Source: CBDAQR01 sp965199055 (lineage in GTDB: Bacteria > Pseudomonadota > Gammaproteobacteria > Pseudomonadales > Halieaceae). Taken from it: a stretch of 64,000 bases of DNA. Under the pieces are notes generated by a model. It saw nothing but the letters and a program-made list of their open reading frames with translations. It did no database searches and was not told the DNA's origin. The DNA lies in assembly GCA_965199055.1 (NCBI GenBank), contig CBDAQR010000003.1:2108001-2172000 (forward strand), written 5' to 3'. A program made the translations under genes and the position numbers. Positions 7,822-15,672 of the stretch are shown here, one piece after another. How positions within the stretch are numbered: the stretch's first letter is position 1; every line of letters begins with the position of its first letter.

Positions 7822-9725
7822 TAACGGATTTGCTGTTCCTGGGGTCGGAACACGGTCTCGGAGCCATTGCGCAGTCGGTCGTACACCACGTTGTAGGCTA
7901 ACACGCCCTGCACGTAGTCCCGGGTCTCCCGGAACGGGATCGTTTCCACCCACTGGTATACGTCCATGCTATCACCCGACTCGCGCAGCCAGCGCTTCAC
8001 CCTATGCGGCCCCGCATTGTAAGCCGCCAGACTCAGCACTCGATTGTCTCCGTACTGATCGAGCAGCTGACGATAGTAGGCACCGCCAAGCGCTATGTTC
8101 GCTTCCACCTGATAGAGATCGCTCGCCAGCGTCTTCTCGCCTAGCTTGCGCGCGGTTGACCTGGCCGTTGCCGGCATTAACTGCATCAAGCCTTTGGCAC
8201 CTACCCCTGAGCGCGCATGGCTAAAGAATGCGCTCTCTCGTCGTGCGATCGAAACCAGCTCTGTATCCGGCACGCCATAGCGCTTGCCATAATTGCGAAA
8301 GGTGTCTGGCCAGGGCTGCGGGAAGCGAACTTCCAATGCATTCCACTGCTGCGCCTCAATCGCCGCGTCAATGGCAAAGCGGTGCCAACCCTGGTTATCC
8401 GCATGAGCCGCAAGCGCCGCACGTTCCGGCAGCCCGGCACGCTCCAACAGATAATTCCACTCCGATCGCGCTTGTTGCGGCGCCTCGTGATACACCAATT
8501 CGCCGGTGCGTTCGATCGCGTCGAGTTTATCCACAGCGGTGATTCTGGCGGGCACCTGCAGAGGTTGATGATTGAGCTGCGGTGGCCGGCCTAATTGTTC
8601 GGCCGCGAGAAAGCCATAGTAGTCACGCTCTTCGGCCAAGTTCGCCAGCTCTTCCTTCGCGGCGACCAACTGTCCGGTTTCTTGTAAAGCGCGGGCACGC
8701 CAATACTGCCAAACCGCAGCCGAGCGACGTTGCTCTGGCAAATAGCTCGCCATGCGGAGCAAACCCAGCCAGTCAGAATGACGAATCGCCAGACGCAGCC
8801 GGGTTTCCAGCAGTTTGGTGTCGCCCCGAGTCTGCAAATAGGCATCCACCCAGCTCAGGTTGGCCTGAACATCGTCAAACAGCGTGCGCCATGCTATGGC
8901 ATCTCCCGCGACGCGCGCGCGGCTGCTATCAAACTGATGCTGCGATGACAGTCGTTTCCACTCACGCAATGCCCTTTGCGGATCGACCCTCGCCAGACGC
9001 GCCGCTCCATAAACGGCAACATCCAAGCTACGGGGGTCAGCCGGATCCAGTTGCAGTTTCCCCAGGCGGGAGGGGTAACGGTAAACCTGCAGCAACGCTT
9101 CCGACCAGGGCTTTAACACCGAACTGCCTTGCCGTGAGGCATACTGCATCAGGCCCTGACGACGCGCTTCAAACGCAAGCAGCTGACGCTGCCACACGGC
9201 TTCATCATCGATGGCACCAGCTTTCATCCAGGCCTCAAACAGCGGATCGCAGGCATCGGGGCGCGAACTGCCGTGCACCCATAGTTGACGAGCGCCATCC
9301 CAGGCCTCGGCTTCTCGATTGCGCTGGGCGAGGGCGCGATAGTAATAGCACTGCAAGTCCACGGTCTTGGGCGCGGTGCCTGTGACCGCCAGATAATCGC
9401 TCCAGCGCCGATCTTTGCCGGTCCGCCGCAGATAACGATCCTTGAAACGCAGCTGCAGTGGCGTAGCTTCGCTGGCGGCGATAAAGCGATTGGCCTTGCC
9501 CGCATCGACGTGCCGAAGACGGGAATCCAGTCTCTGATAGTCGAGGTAGATCGCCAGGGGGTAGTCGTCCAGCTGACTGCGAATCCGGTCGAAACTGCGC
9601 CAGTTACCCGTCTCAGCTGCCACCTGCGCATCGGCATACAGCTGCCGGGGGGACAATTGAGATGCAGCGGCCTGAGCCGCTGCGAACCCTAGAAGGATTA
9701 AAAGTAGTCGAGACAACTGCTGCAT
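7818..9725 (-). CDS. slt: Soluble lytic murein transglycosylase
   Basis: Periplasmic enzyme that cleaves the MurNAc-GlcNAc bond of peptidoglycan with formation of an anhydro product. From the ATG at 9725 the protein has a clear signal peptide (LLLILLGFAAAQAAAS), a long alpha-helical superhelical U/L region (about residues 25-450) and a C-terminal lysozyme-like SLT domain with the catalytic glutamate in ARRESAF, followed by GAKGLMQLMPATA and LAAYNAGPHRVKRW. The 635-residue length fits Slt70. A GTG seven codons upstream would put extra residues before the signal peptide and was not used. Confidence 0.95.
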   Translation of the reverse strand: MQQLSRLLLILLGFAAAQAAASQLSPRQLYADAQVAAETGNWRSFDRIRSQLDDYPLAIYLDYQRLDSRLRHVDAGKANRFIAASEATPLQLRFKDRYLRRTGKDRRWSDYLAVTGTAPKTVDLQCYYYRALAQRNREAEAWDGARQLWVHGSSRPDACDPLFEAWMKAGAIDDEAVWQRQLLAFEARRQGLMQYASRQGSSVLKPWSEALLQVYRYPSRLGKLQLDPADPRSLDVAVYGAARLARVDPQRALREWKRLSSQHQFDSSRARVAGDAIAWRTLFDDVQANLSWVDAYLQTRGDTKLLETRLRLAIRHSDWLGLLRMASYLPEQRRSAAVWQYWRARALQETGQLVAAKEELANLAEERDYYGFLAAEQLGRPPQLNHQPLQVPARITAVDKLDAIERTGELVYHEAPQQARSEWNYLLERAGLPERAALAAHADNQGWHRFAIDAAIEAQQWNALEVRFPQPWPDTFRNYGKRYGVPDTELVSIARRESAFFSHARSGVGAKGLMQLMPATARSTARKLGEKTLASDLYQVEANIALGGAYYRQLLDQYGDNRVLSLAAYNAGPHRVKRWLRESGDSMDVYQWVETIPFRETRDYVQGVLAYNVVYDRLRNGSETVFRPQEQQIRY

Positions 9726-9817
9726 AGATAAGATTAGGCATTCCACAAGGCGTAGACTAATCTAGCGCAAGAAAGTTGCAGCAGCTATGGTTAGTGTGGA
9801 TCAAACGGAATAAATCC

Positions 9818-10900
9818 ATGCAGGAAACGGACAAGAAGGCGCTCAGACAGTCTCTGATCGAGCTAATGACGGAGCGCTTTCCCCAACAGACGCGAGGTCA
9901 GGCACAGGCGCAGCTGAGCGCCGATATCGACAAACTGATCGATGATGCTTGCAAGGACGCACAGGACTCGGAGCAAAAGCAGGTCAACATCCTGCTGTCC
10001 GATTTGCGCGGCTTCACCGCGCTGTCCGAAACCTGCAGTCCACTGGACCTGATTGGACTGCTGAACCGCTACCTCATGAAAATGAGCGAAATAATTCTGC
10101 GCCATGGCGGCACCATCGATAAGTTCATGGGCGACTCGATCATGGCGCTGTGGGGTGCTATGCAAGGCTCCCCCGAAGACCTGGAAAACACCATCGCCTG
10201 CGCGATCGAAATGCAGCTGGCGATGAATGAGATCAACGCCGTGAATACTGCCATGGGTCTCCCCGAGTTATTTATGGGAATCGGCATCAATACCGGCCGC
10301 GTCGTCGCAGGCAGCCTCGGCTCGGCGCTGCATAGCGAGTACACCGTGATCGGCGACGAGGTGAACCTGGCGTCACGAATCGAAGCCCATAGCCTGCGCG
10401 GGCAAATTTTGATGAGCGAGAACACCTACCAGCTAGCCGCCGACTTTATCGAGGTCGGCGCTATCAACGAAGTGCTGGTTAAGGGCAAGCGAGAAGCCGT
10501 GAAAATGTACGAGTTGCGCGCCAGTGATCGGCCGCGCCGACTGGAGGTGCCGGTACGAGAAGCGCGCAAGAGCCCCAGGGTTCGGGTCGAGATGCCACTG
10601 CAATATCGCCGCGTCAGCGGCAAGTCAGTGGCGGGAGACCTTTGCGAGGGTGTGGTGGTCGACCTCAGCTACGGTGGGCTGCTCATGACCACGCCGGTGC
10701 CGCTAGAGCCCATGGAGGAGATTCGTATTGGGCTGGCGCTTTCGATCATGTCCTCTGCCACAAGTGAGCTCTATGCCAGGGTACTCAGGGTCAGAGAACT
10801 GGGCGAACAATTTGAGTGCCAGATGGAGTTCACTTTTATTGAAGAGTCGGCGCGACGGGAGCTCAAGTCTTACATCGACCAGATCGTGGAAACCGGCTAA
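9818..10900 (+). CDS. Class III adenylate cyclase fused to a C-terminal PilZ domain
   Basis: A predicted soluble 360-residue protein. Residues about 50-215 form a class III nucleotidyl cyclase: first metal aspartate in LLSDLRGFT, adenine-selecting lysine and second aspartate in IDKFMGDSIMALWG, then YTVIGDEVNLASRIEA with the adenine-side aspartate and the catalytic Asn and Arg. All residues expected for an active ATP-using enzyme are present. Residues about 245-355 form a PilZ domain with the c-di-GMP motifs RKSPR (RxxxR) and DLSYGG (DxSxxG). I infer cAMP synthesis regulated by c-di-GMP. The start is the ATG at 9818, before QETDKK; upstream in-frame TTG adds no conserved sequence. It is divergent from slt. 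Confidence 0.88.
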   Translation: MQETDKKALRQSLIELMTERFPQQTRGQAQAQLSADIDKLIDDACKDAQDSEQKQVNILLSDLRGFTALSETCSPLDLIGLLNRYLMKMSEIILRHGGTIDKFMGDSIMALWGAMQGSPEDLENTIACAIEMQLAMNEINAVNTAMGLPELFMGIGINTGRVVAGSLGSALHSEYTVIGDEVNLASRIEAHSLRGQILMSENTYQLAADFIEVGAINEVLVKGKREAVKMYELRASDRPRRLEVPVREARKSPRVRVEMPLQYRRVSGKSVAGDLCEGVVVDLSYGGLLMTTPVPLEPMEEIRIGLALSIMSSATSELYARVLRVRELGEQFECQMEFTFIEESARRELKSYIDQIVETG

Positions 10901-10933
10901 TGCGCGCTGGTCTCCCCAAGGCGGTGCCCTGCC

Positions 10934-11428
10934 GTGAGTGACGTTACTGTGTGGTATCTGCACATGGAACGGCCCGAGGATTTGCTGGCCAAGCCACAAC
11001 CCGAAGGCATTCAACTGGCGGAGGCCAGAGTCCCGCAATACCAGTTCAATCGGTTCCTTTACGAGTTGGTAGGCGCCGCTTGGGGATGGACCGACAAGAA
11101 CAGCTGGACCGATGAACAATGGCGCGACTATGTTGTCGACGAACATCTGCGCACCTGGGTAGCCTGGTGCGACGGCTCACCCGCTGGCTACTTCGAACTG
11201 TACCGGCACGCCGATGCAGCGGTGGAAATCAATTACTTTGGTCTGGCGAAGCCATTTATCGGCCGGGGTTTTGGCGGCTGGTTGCTGAGCGAGGCCATCG
11301 ACAAGGCTTGGAGCTGCCCGGCCCAGCGCGTCATCGTTAACACCTGCTCCCTGGATCACCCCAGCGCACTGGCCAACTACAAGGCGCGGGGCATGACGCT
11401 GTATCAAACAGAAACGCGCTCAGGCTGA
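10934..11428 (+). CDS. GNAT-family N-acetyltransferase
   Basis: A 164-residue protein with a GNAT acetyl-CoA-binding segment, PFIGRGFGGWLLSEAID, near residue 110 and a conserved C-terminal VNTCSLDHPSALANYKARGM. The substrate is unknown. The GTG start follows AAGGCGG; an ATG ten codons on is the alternative. It lies 33 nt after the cyclase gene on the same strand and its end overlaps the convergent esterase gene by 9 nt. Confidence 0.85.
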   Translation: MSDVTVWYLHMERPEDLLAKPQPEGIQLAEARVPQYQFNRFLYELVGAAWGWTDKNSWTDEQWRDYVVDEHLRTWVAWCDGSPAGYFELYRHADAAVEINYFGLAKPFIGRGFGGWLLSEAIDKAWSCPAQRVIVNTCSLDHPSALANYKARGMTLYQTETRSG

Positions 11429-12670
11429 TTCCTGCTCGCGGGCATAACACCATTCCAGAAAATCAGTCACCGCGTTCACCGTAAAATCGGTGCGGACCGA
11501 GTGAAAGATCTCGAAGGCATGCTGCGCACCGGGGAGTTCCGCGTAAGCGACGACCTGATCGGACTGGGCCCTGGCGGCTGTTACGAAAGCTCGCGCTTCC
11601 TCAACCCACACGAGTGAGTCGTGGGTGCCCTGCACAACAAAGGTCGGCGGCATAGCGGGGTTAACATGGTTAATGGGGCTAGCGTCATGCCAGAGTTGCT
11701 CGTTCTCTGCGGGTTTACACTGAATCACCTTATCGGCGATAAGATCTTCCATCGACATCGAGCCACGGATACCCGCCTTATCCTGGAAATCGTAGACACC
11801 GTAGAATGGCACTGCACAGTCGATGGAGGTATCGACCTGCTCGAAGCCAGGCTGCCAATCCGCCTTATTCGGTGTCAGTGCGGCCAGCGACGAAAGGTGC
11901 CCGCCAGCAGACCCGCCCGTGATCGCGAGAAATTCACTGTTGCCCCCATACTCGCTGGCGTGTTCACGAATCCAGGCGATCGCCTTCTTTACGTCAATAA
12001 TATGCGCAGGAAAGGCATCCGCCGGGCTAAGACGGTAATTGATGGCAACACATAGCCAGCCGCGTTGCGCCAGGTGATACATCAGGGGCAGTGCCTGCTG
12101 CTCCTTTTCACCGATCATCCAGCCTCCCCCGTGAACTTGTAAAAGTACGGGAAAGCCACCTTCGCGTGCCTGTGCAGGCTCGTAGACATCGAGCAGGTTG
12201 CGCTTACCGGCATCGCCGTAAGGAATATCCCGGTGCACCTTCACCCCATCGCGCCGCATATGAAACGGCCGCAGCCACTCCGCCGAGTCGATAGACTCAC
12301 GCAGCATACTTTGTCGCTGCTGGGGAATATCACCGCGGTAGTTGTCGCCGAGGGCGCTGCGCAGCGCCGCGAAGAGCACCTTGCCTGAGTCCATGGCATG
12401 GCGCTGAACCTGCCACAGCACCAGCCAGGATATGACAAACAGCGTCAGTCCCTGGCGACCGGAGTCGGTCTCCAAGCCGCCGCTCATTGCCAGCAGTAGC
12501 GTCAAGGCCAATTGCCAGGCGAAGTGAATAGGTGCCAGCTCGCCAAACAACCAACCCAGGAAGAACCAGGGAATACTCGCATGGGATATCTTGCGCGCCT
12601 GGATTAACGCCGCCACAGCACCGAGCAGGCAGAAGATACTGAGGGCAATATAGAGGCCGTGGAAAGTCAT
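11420..12670 (-). CDS. Alpha/beta-hydrolase esterase with N-terminal membrane domain
   Basis: A 416-residue protein. Residues 1-105 hold three or four hydrophobic segments (LYIALSIFCLLGAVAALIQA; IPWFFLGWLFGEL; WQLALTLLLAMS; LTLFVISWLVLWQV). The rest is an alpha/beta hydrolase of the hormone-sensitive-lipase/esterase type: oxyanion motif VHGGGWMIGE, nucleophile elbow GGSAGG, acid in HDSLV and histidine in QHAFEIF. It probably hydrolyses small esters at the inner membrane; the substrate is unknown. Start ATG at 12670 has a weak binding site. It is divergent from gshB. Confidence 0.85.
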   Translation of the reverse strand: MTFHGLYIALSIFCLLGAVAALIQARKISHASIPWFFLGWLFGELAPIHFAWQLALTLLLAMSGGLETDSGRQGLTLFVISWLVLWQVQRHAMDSGKVLFAALRSALGDNYRGDIPQQRQSMLRESIDSAEWLRPFHMRRDGVKVHRDIPYGDAGKRNLLDVYEPAQAREGGFPVLLQVHGGGWMIGEKEQQALPLMYHLAQRGWLCVAINYRLSPADAFPAHIIDVKKAIAWIREHASEYGGNSEFLAITGGSAGGHLSSLAALTPNKADWQPGFEQVDTSIDCAVPFYGVYDFQDKAGIRGSMSMEDLIADKVIQCKPAENEQLWHDASPINHVNPAMPPTFVVQGTHDSLVWVEEARAFVTAARAQSDQVVAYAELPGAQHAFEIFHSVRTDFTVNAVTDFLEWCYAREQESA

Positions 12671-12783
12671 AACATTCAGTTCAGGCGGATAGGGACAGAT
12701 ATTTTACGGCCTGGGGACCACGCTTGCACGTCTGTCGACAGTTGCGTAACGTAGCCGCTCTCTTAACCAGCGCGGAGCGGCAC

Positions 12784-13737
12784 ATGGCTATAAAACTGGG
12801 CGTTGTGATGGACCCGATTAGCGAACTGACCTACAAGAAGGACAGCACGCTCGCAATGCTATGGGCCGCACGAGATCGGGGTTTTGAGCTGCACTACATG
12901 GAGCAGTCTGATCTTTACCTGGATCAAGGCGTTGCGTTGGCGAATACGGCTCCGCTGACAGTGTTCAACGATCCCGAGCGCTGGTATGAGCTGGGAGCGC
13001 GCGAGCAAAAGCCGCTGGCCGATCTTGACGTTATCCTGATGCGCAAAGATCCGCCTTTCGATAACGAGTACATTTACAGCACCTATATTCTCGAGGCCGC
13101 CGAGCGCGAGGGCACCCTTATCGTCAATCGCTGCCAAAGCCTGCGCGATTGCAATGAAAAAGTATTTGCCACCCAATACCCGCAGTGCTGTCCACCGGTG
13201 CTTGTCAGCGCCGACAACGAGCGGCTCAAGGCGTTCCACGATGAGCATGGCGACGTCATTTACAAACCCCTCGATGGCATGGGCGGCGCATCGATTTTCC
13301 GGGTAACACCCGGTGACTCCAATCTGAACGTAATACTCGAAACCCTGACCCATTTCGGTCGCACCACCATCATGGCACAGCGCTATCTCCCTGAAATCAA
13401 AGAAGGAGACAAGCGCATTCTGATCGTGAATGGGGAAGCCATACCCTATTGCCTTGCCCGCGTACCGCTAGCGGGAGAGACCCGCGGCAACCTGGCCGCG
13501 GGAGGCAACGGTATCGCACAGCCACTGTCCGAGCGCGACCAATGGATCGTGTCTCAGATCGCACCCACGCTCAAAGAACGCGGGCTGCTGTTCGTGGGCC
13601 TGGACGTGATCGGTGATTACCTGACAGAAATCAATGTCACCAGCCCTACCTGCATCCGCGAGATCGACGCTGCCTATGACACCGATATTGGCGGCAAGCT
13701 GATGGATTGTATAATGGAGCAACTGGGCAAAGACTGA
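12784..13737 (+). CDS. gshB: Glutathione synthetase
   Basis: ATP-grasp enzyme joining gamma-glutamylcysteine and glycine to give glutathione. The 317-residue protein starts AIKLGVVMDPI as usual, with IYKPLDGMGGASIFRV, the ATP-grasp loop, mid-protein and LLFVGLDVIGDYLTEINVTSPT near the end with its metal-binding residues. The ATG at 12784 has GGAG upstream; an in-frame ATG at 12724 would add 20 unconserved residues. It is followed after 12 nt by a TonB-like gene, the same arrangement as in Pseudomonas. Confidence 0.97.
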   Translation: MAIKLGVVMDPISELTYKKDSTLAMLWAARDRGFELHYMEQSDLYLDQGVALANTAPLTVFNDPERWYELGAREQKPLADLDVILMRKDPPFDNEYIYSTYILEAAEREGTLIVNRCQSLRDCNEKVFATQYPQCCPPVLVSADNERLKAFHDEHGDVIYKPLDGMGGASIFRVTPGDSNLNVILETLTHFGRTTIMAQRYLPEIKEGDKRILIVNGEAIPYCLARVPLAGETRGNLAAGGNGIAQPLSERDQWIVSQIAPTLKERGLLFVGLDVIGDYLTEINVTSPTCIREIDAAYDTDIGGKLMDCIMEQLGKD

Positions 13738-13749
13738 TCCACGGTTTTT

Positions 13750-14625
13750 ATGGAACAGGCCGACACCGGACTCGAACAACACGATCATCTGGCGTTTTTT
13801 TTATTTATCGCCTTTGCGCTACACCTGATGCTCATCCTGGGTGTAGCTTTTTCCTCTGAGCCAGAATCCAACCCCACTCCCCAGCTCGAAGTTACCCTGT
13901 CACAGTATCGTGCGGACCGAACCCCCGAGGAAGCTCGCTTCATCGCACAGAACAATCAGGAGGGCAGCGGCACTCTAGCGCGCGAAGCAGAGCTAACCAC
14001 GCGACATCAGGCACCTTTCAGCGACAATAGAGTGCGGGCGCCCGGCGCAGCCGCCCAGCCCAACGAACCACAGGCCCGCCAGCAACCGAGCCTGGTGGAT
14101 ACACTGTCCGATGCCGTAGATCAGATATTCCAGTCCGACGAAGAGCCAGAACCGGAGCCGGTTCCTTCAGAAGGGCTCGATCCGGAAATTCGCCAACTGA
14201 ACGAAACAATCGCGAGCCTTGAGGCACGTCTCGATGAGCAGGAACAGGCCTATGCAGAACGGCCGCGGGTGCGCCGCTTAACGTCCTTGTCTGCAAGAGC
14301 GGCCGTAGATGCAGCCTATTTACACAGCTGGCGCACCCGCGTTGAAGCCATTGGCAACCGCTACTACCCGGCCGCATCCAGTCGTTACGGCATCTACGGC
14401 GATCTGCGTTTAATGGTAGCGGTACGCTTCGACGGCACTATCGACAATATCGAGGTACTGTCCTCCTCCGGACACGCTGTGCTGGACGAAGCTGCCATCA
14501 GGATCGTGCGCATGGCAGCGCCATTCGAGCCCTTCCCCCCCGAACTGCGGGAAACCACAGACATGCTCGAAATTATTCGCACATGGAAATTCAGTCAGAA
14601 CCGGCTAAGCTCAGAACAGGGCTGA
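13750..14625 (+). CDS. TonB-family energy transducer (TonB3-like)
   Basis: A 291-residue inner-membrane protein with one N-terminal transmembrane segment (AFFLFIAFALHLMLILGVAF), a long periplasmic linker rich in Pro, Glu and Gln (EEPEPEPVPSEG), a coiled-coil stretch (RQLNETIASLEARLDEQEQ) and a C-terminal TonB domain (YGDLRLMVAVRFDGTIDNIEVLSSSG split over strand and turn). In Pseudomonas the gene in this slot is tonB3, needed for twitching motility. Here it sits between gshB and yqgE and near pilU/pilT, which supports a link to pili rather than iron uptake, but that is inference. Confidence 0.85.
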   Translation: MEQADTGLEQHDHLAFFLFIAFALHLMLILGVAFSSEPESNPTPQLEVTLSQYRADRTPEEARFIAQNNQEGSGTLAREAELTTRHQAPFSDNRVRAPGAAAQPNEPQARQQPSLVDTLSDAVDQIFQSDEEPEPEPVPSEGLDPEIRQLNETIASLEARLDEQEQAYAERPRVRRLTSLSARAAVDAAYLHSWRTRVEAIGNRYYPAASSRYGIYGDLRLMVAVRFDGTIDNIEVLSSSGHAVLDEAAIRIVRMAAPFEPFPPELRETTDMLEIIRTWKFSQNRLSSEQG

Positions 14626-14662
14626 GATAAGGCATCCTCCGGAGACTCTGACACCCCGCACT

Positions 14663-15247
14663 ATGAATGCAGTAACCAGCAGCGACACCCAAGAGGGAAG
14701 CCTGCGCGACCATTTCCTGCTGGCCATGCCGGCGCTCACCGATGCGATTTTCGCCAATAGCATTACCTATCTTTGCGAACACAATGAAGAAGGCGCCATG
14801 GGGATTGTCATCAATCATCCGCTCGATCTGTGTGTCGAGGAGGTGCTGGAACACCTGGACATGTCTGCCAGTGGCCGTCTCCGAGAAATCCCCGTGATGG
14901 CCGGCGGTCCGGTGCACATGGACCGCGGCTTTGTCTTGCACAGGCCGACACAAGAGCGCTGGGAATCGACTCTGGACATTACCGCTGACATATCGCTGAC
15001 TACCTCAAGGGATGTATTGGCGGCCATCGCTGAAGACCGTGGTCCGCCCGACAACCTGATTGCACTCGGTTACGCAGGCTGGAGCGCCGGCCAACTCGAA
15101 TCAGAGATTTCCGAGAACAGCTGGCTCACACTGCCGGCGGAAAGCGCCATTATCTTCGACACCCCATACCATTTGCGTGCGAGCACAGCCGCGTCGAGAC
15201 TGGGCATTGATCTCAACCTGATTTCCGCGGAGGCGGGACACGCCTGA
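14663..15247 (+). CDS. yqgE: YqgE/AlgH family protein
   Basis: A 194-residue member of the UPF0301 (AlgH) family, recognised by DHFLLAMPAL near the start, YLCEHNEEGAMGIVINHPL, VMAGGPVHMDRGFVLH and ALGYAGWSAGQLESE. Its molecular role is not settled; AlgH was named for an effect on alginate in Pseudomonas. The ATG at 14663 has only a weak binding site. Its stop codon overlaps the apparent CTG start of ruvX, so the two are translationally coupled, a conserved gene pair in Gammaproteobacteria. Confidence 0.94.
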   Translation: MNAVTSSDTQEGSLRDHFLLAMPALTDAIFANSITYLCEHNEEGAMGIVINHPLDLCVEEVLEHLDMSASGRLREIPVMAGGPVHMDRGFVLHRPTQERWESTLDITADISLTTSRDVLAAIAEDRGPPDNLIALGYAGWSAGQLESEISENSWLTLPAESAIIFDTPYHLRASTAASRLGIDLNLISAEAGHA

Positions 15248-15672
15248 CTATCACGCTCCTCGCCTTTGATTTCGGACTGCGACAAATTGGCGCTGCTGTA
15301 GGCAATGGCACTACCGGCACCAGCCAGCCTCTGTGCACGCTGAAAGCCAATGACGGCGTACCCCACTGGGAAGAGTTAGAGGCTCTCATTAGTGAGTGGC
15401 AACCCGAGCTCGTGCTGGTAGGTTTGCCGCTCAACATGGATGGCAGTGACAGCGATATGTCTGCCAGGGCGGCAAAGTTTTCGCGTCGGCTGGAGGGGCG
15501 TTTTGGGGTGAACGTCGAACTGGTCGACGAGCGTCTCAGCAGCTTCGAAGCCAAGCAACTGCTGCGGGAGACTGGCCATACCGGAAATTACAAGGAGAGC
15601 CCTGCGGATGCGCTGGCCGCTCAATTAATACTACAGAGTTGGTTAGAAGCTCGCGGGGCTAGCGATTCATGA
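15244..15672 (+). CDS. ruvX: Holliday junction resolvase-like RuvX (YqgF), apparent CTG start
   Basis: RNase H-fold nuclease involved in 16S rRNA 5'-end maturation and implicated in Holliday junction processing. The reading frame shows the catalytic aspartate in LLAFDFG, LVLVGLPLNMDGSDSDMS, the glutamate in VDERLSS and the last aspartate in SPADALAAQ. The conserved N terminus is reached only if translation starts at CTG 15244: no ATG, GTG or TTG lies between the in-frame stop at 15208 and the conserved region. The CTG overlaps the yqgE stop as CTGA and follows GGAGG by about 10 nt. The predicted protein is 142 aa, normal for the family. A base error in the start codon is the alternative. Confidence 0.88.
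   Translation: MTITLLAFDFGLRQIGAAVGNGTTGTSQPLCTLKANDGVPHWEELEALISEWQPELVLVGLPLNMDGSDSDMSARAAKFSRRLEGRFGVNVELVDERLSSFEAKQLLRETGHTGNYKESPADALAAQLILQSWLEARGASDS

Noticed and set aside
12732..12741. CTGTCGACAG upstream of gshB as a LexA or other operator
   Set aside because: A LexA box needs CTGT-N8-ACAG; this dyad has no spacer and a 10-bp palindrome can occur by chance.
12724..12783. Upstream in-frame start for gshB
   Set aside because: It adds 20 residues absent from glutathione synthetases, while the ATG at 12784 has GGAG and the conserved N terminus.
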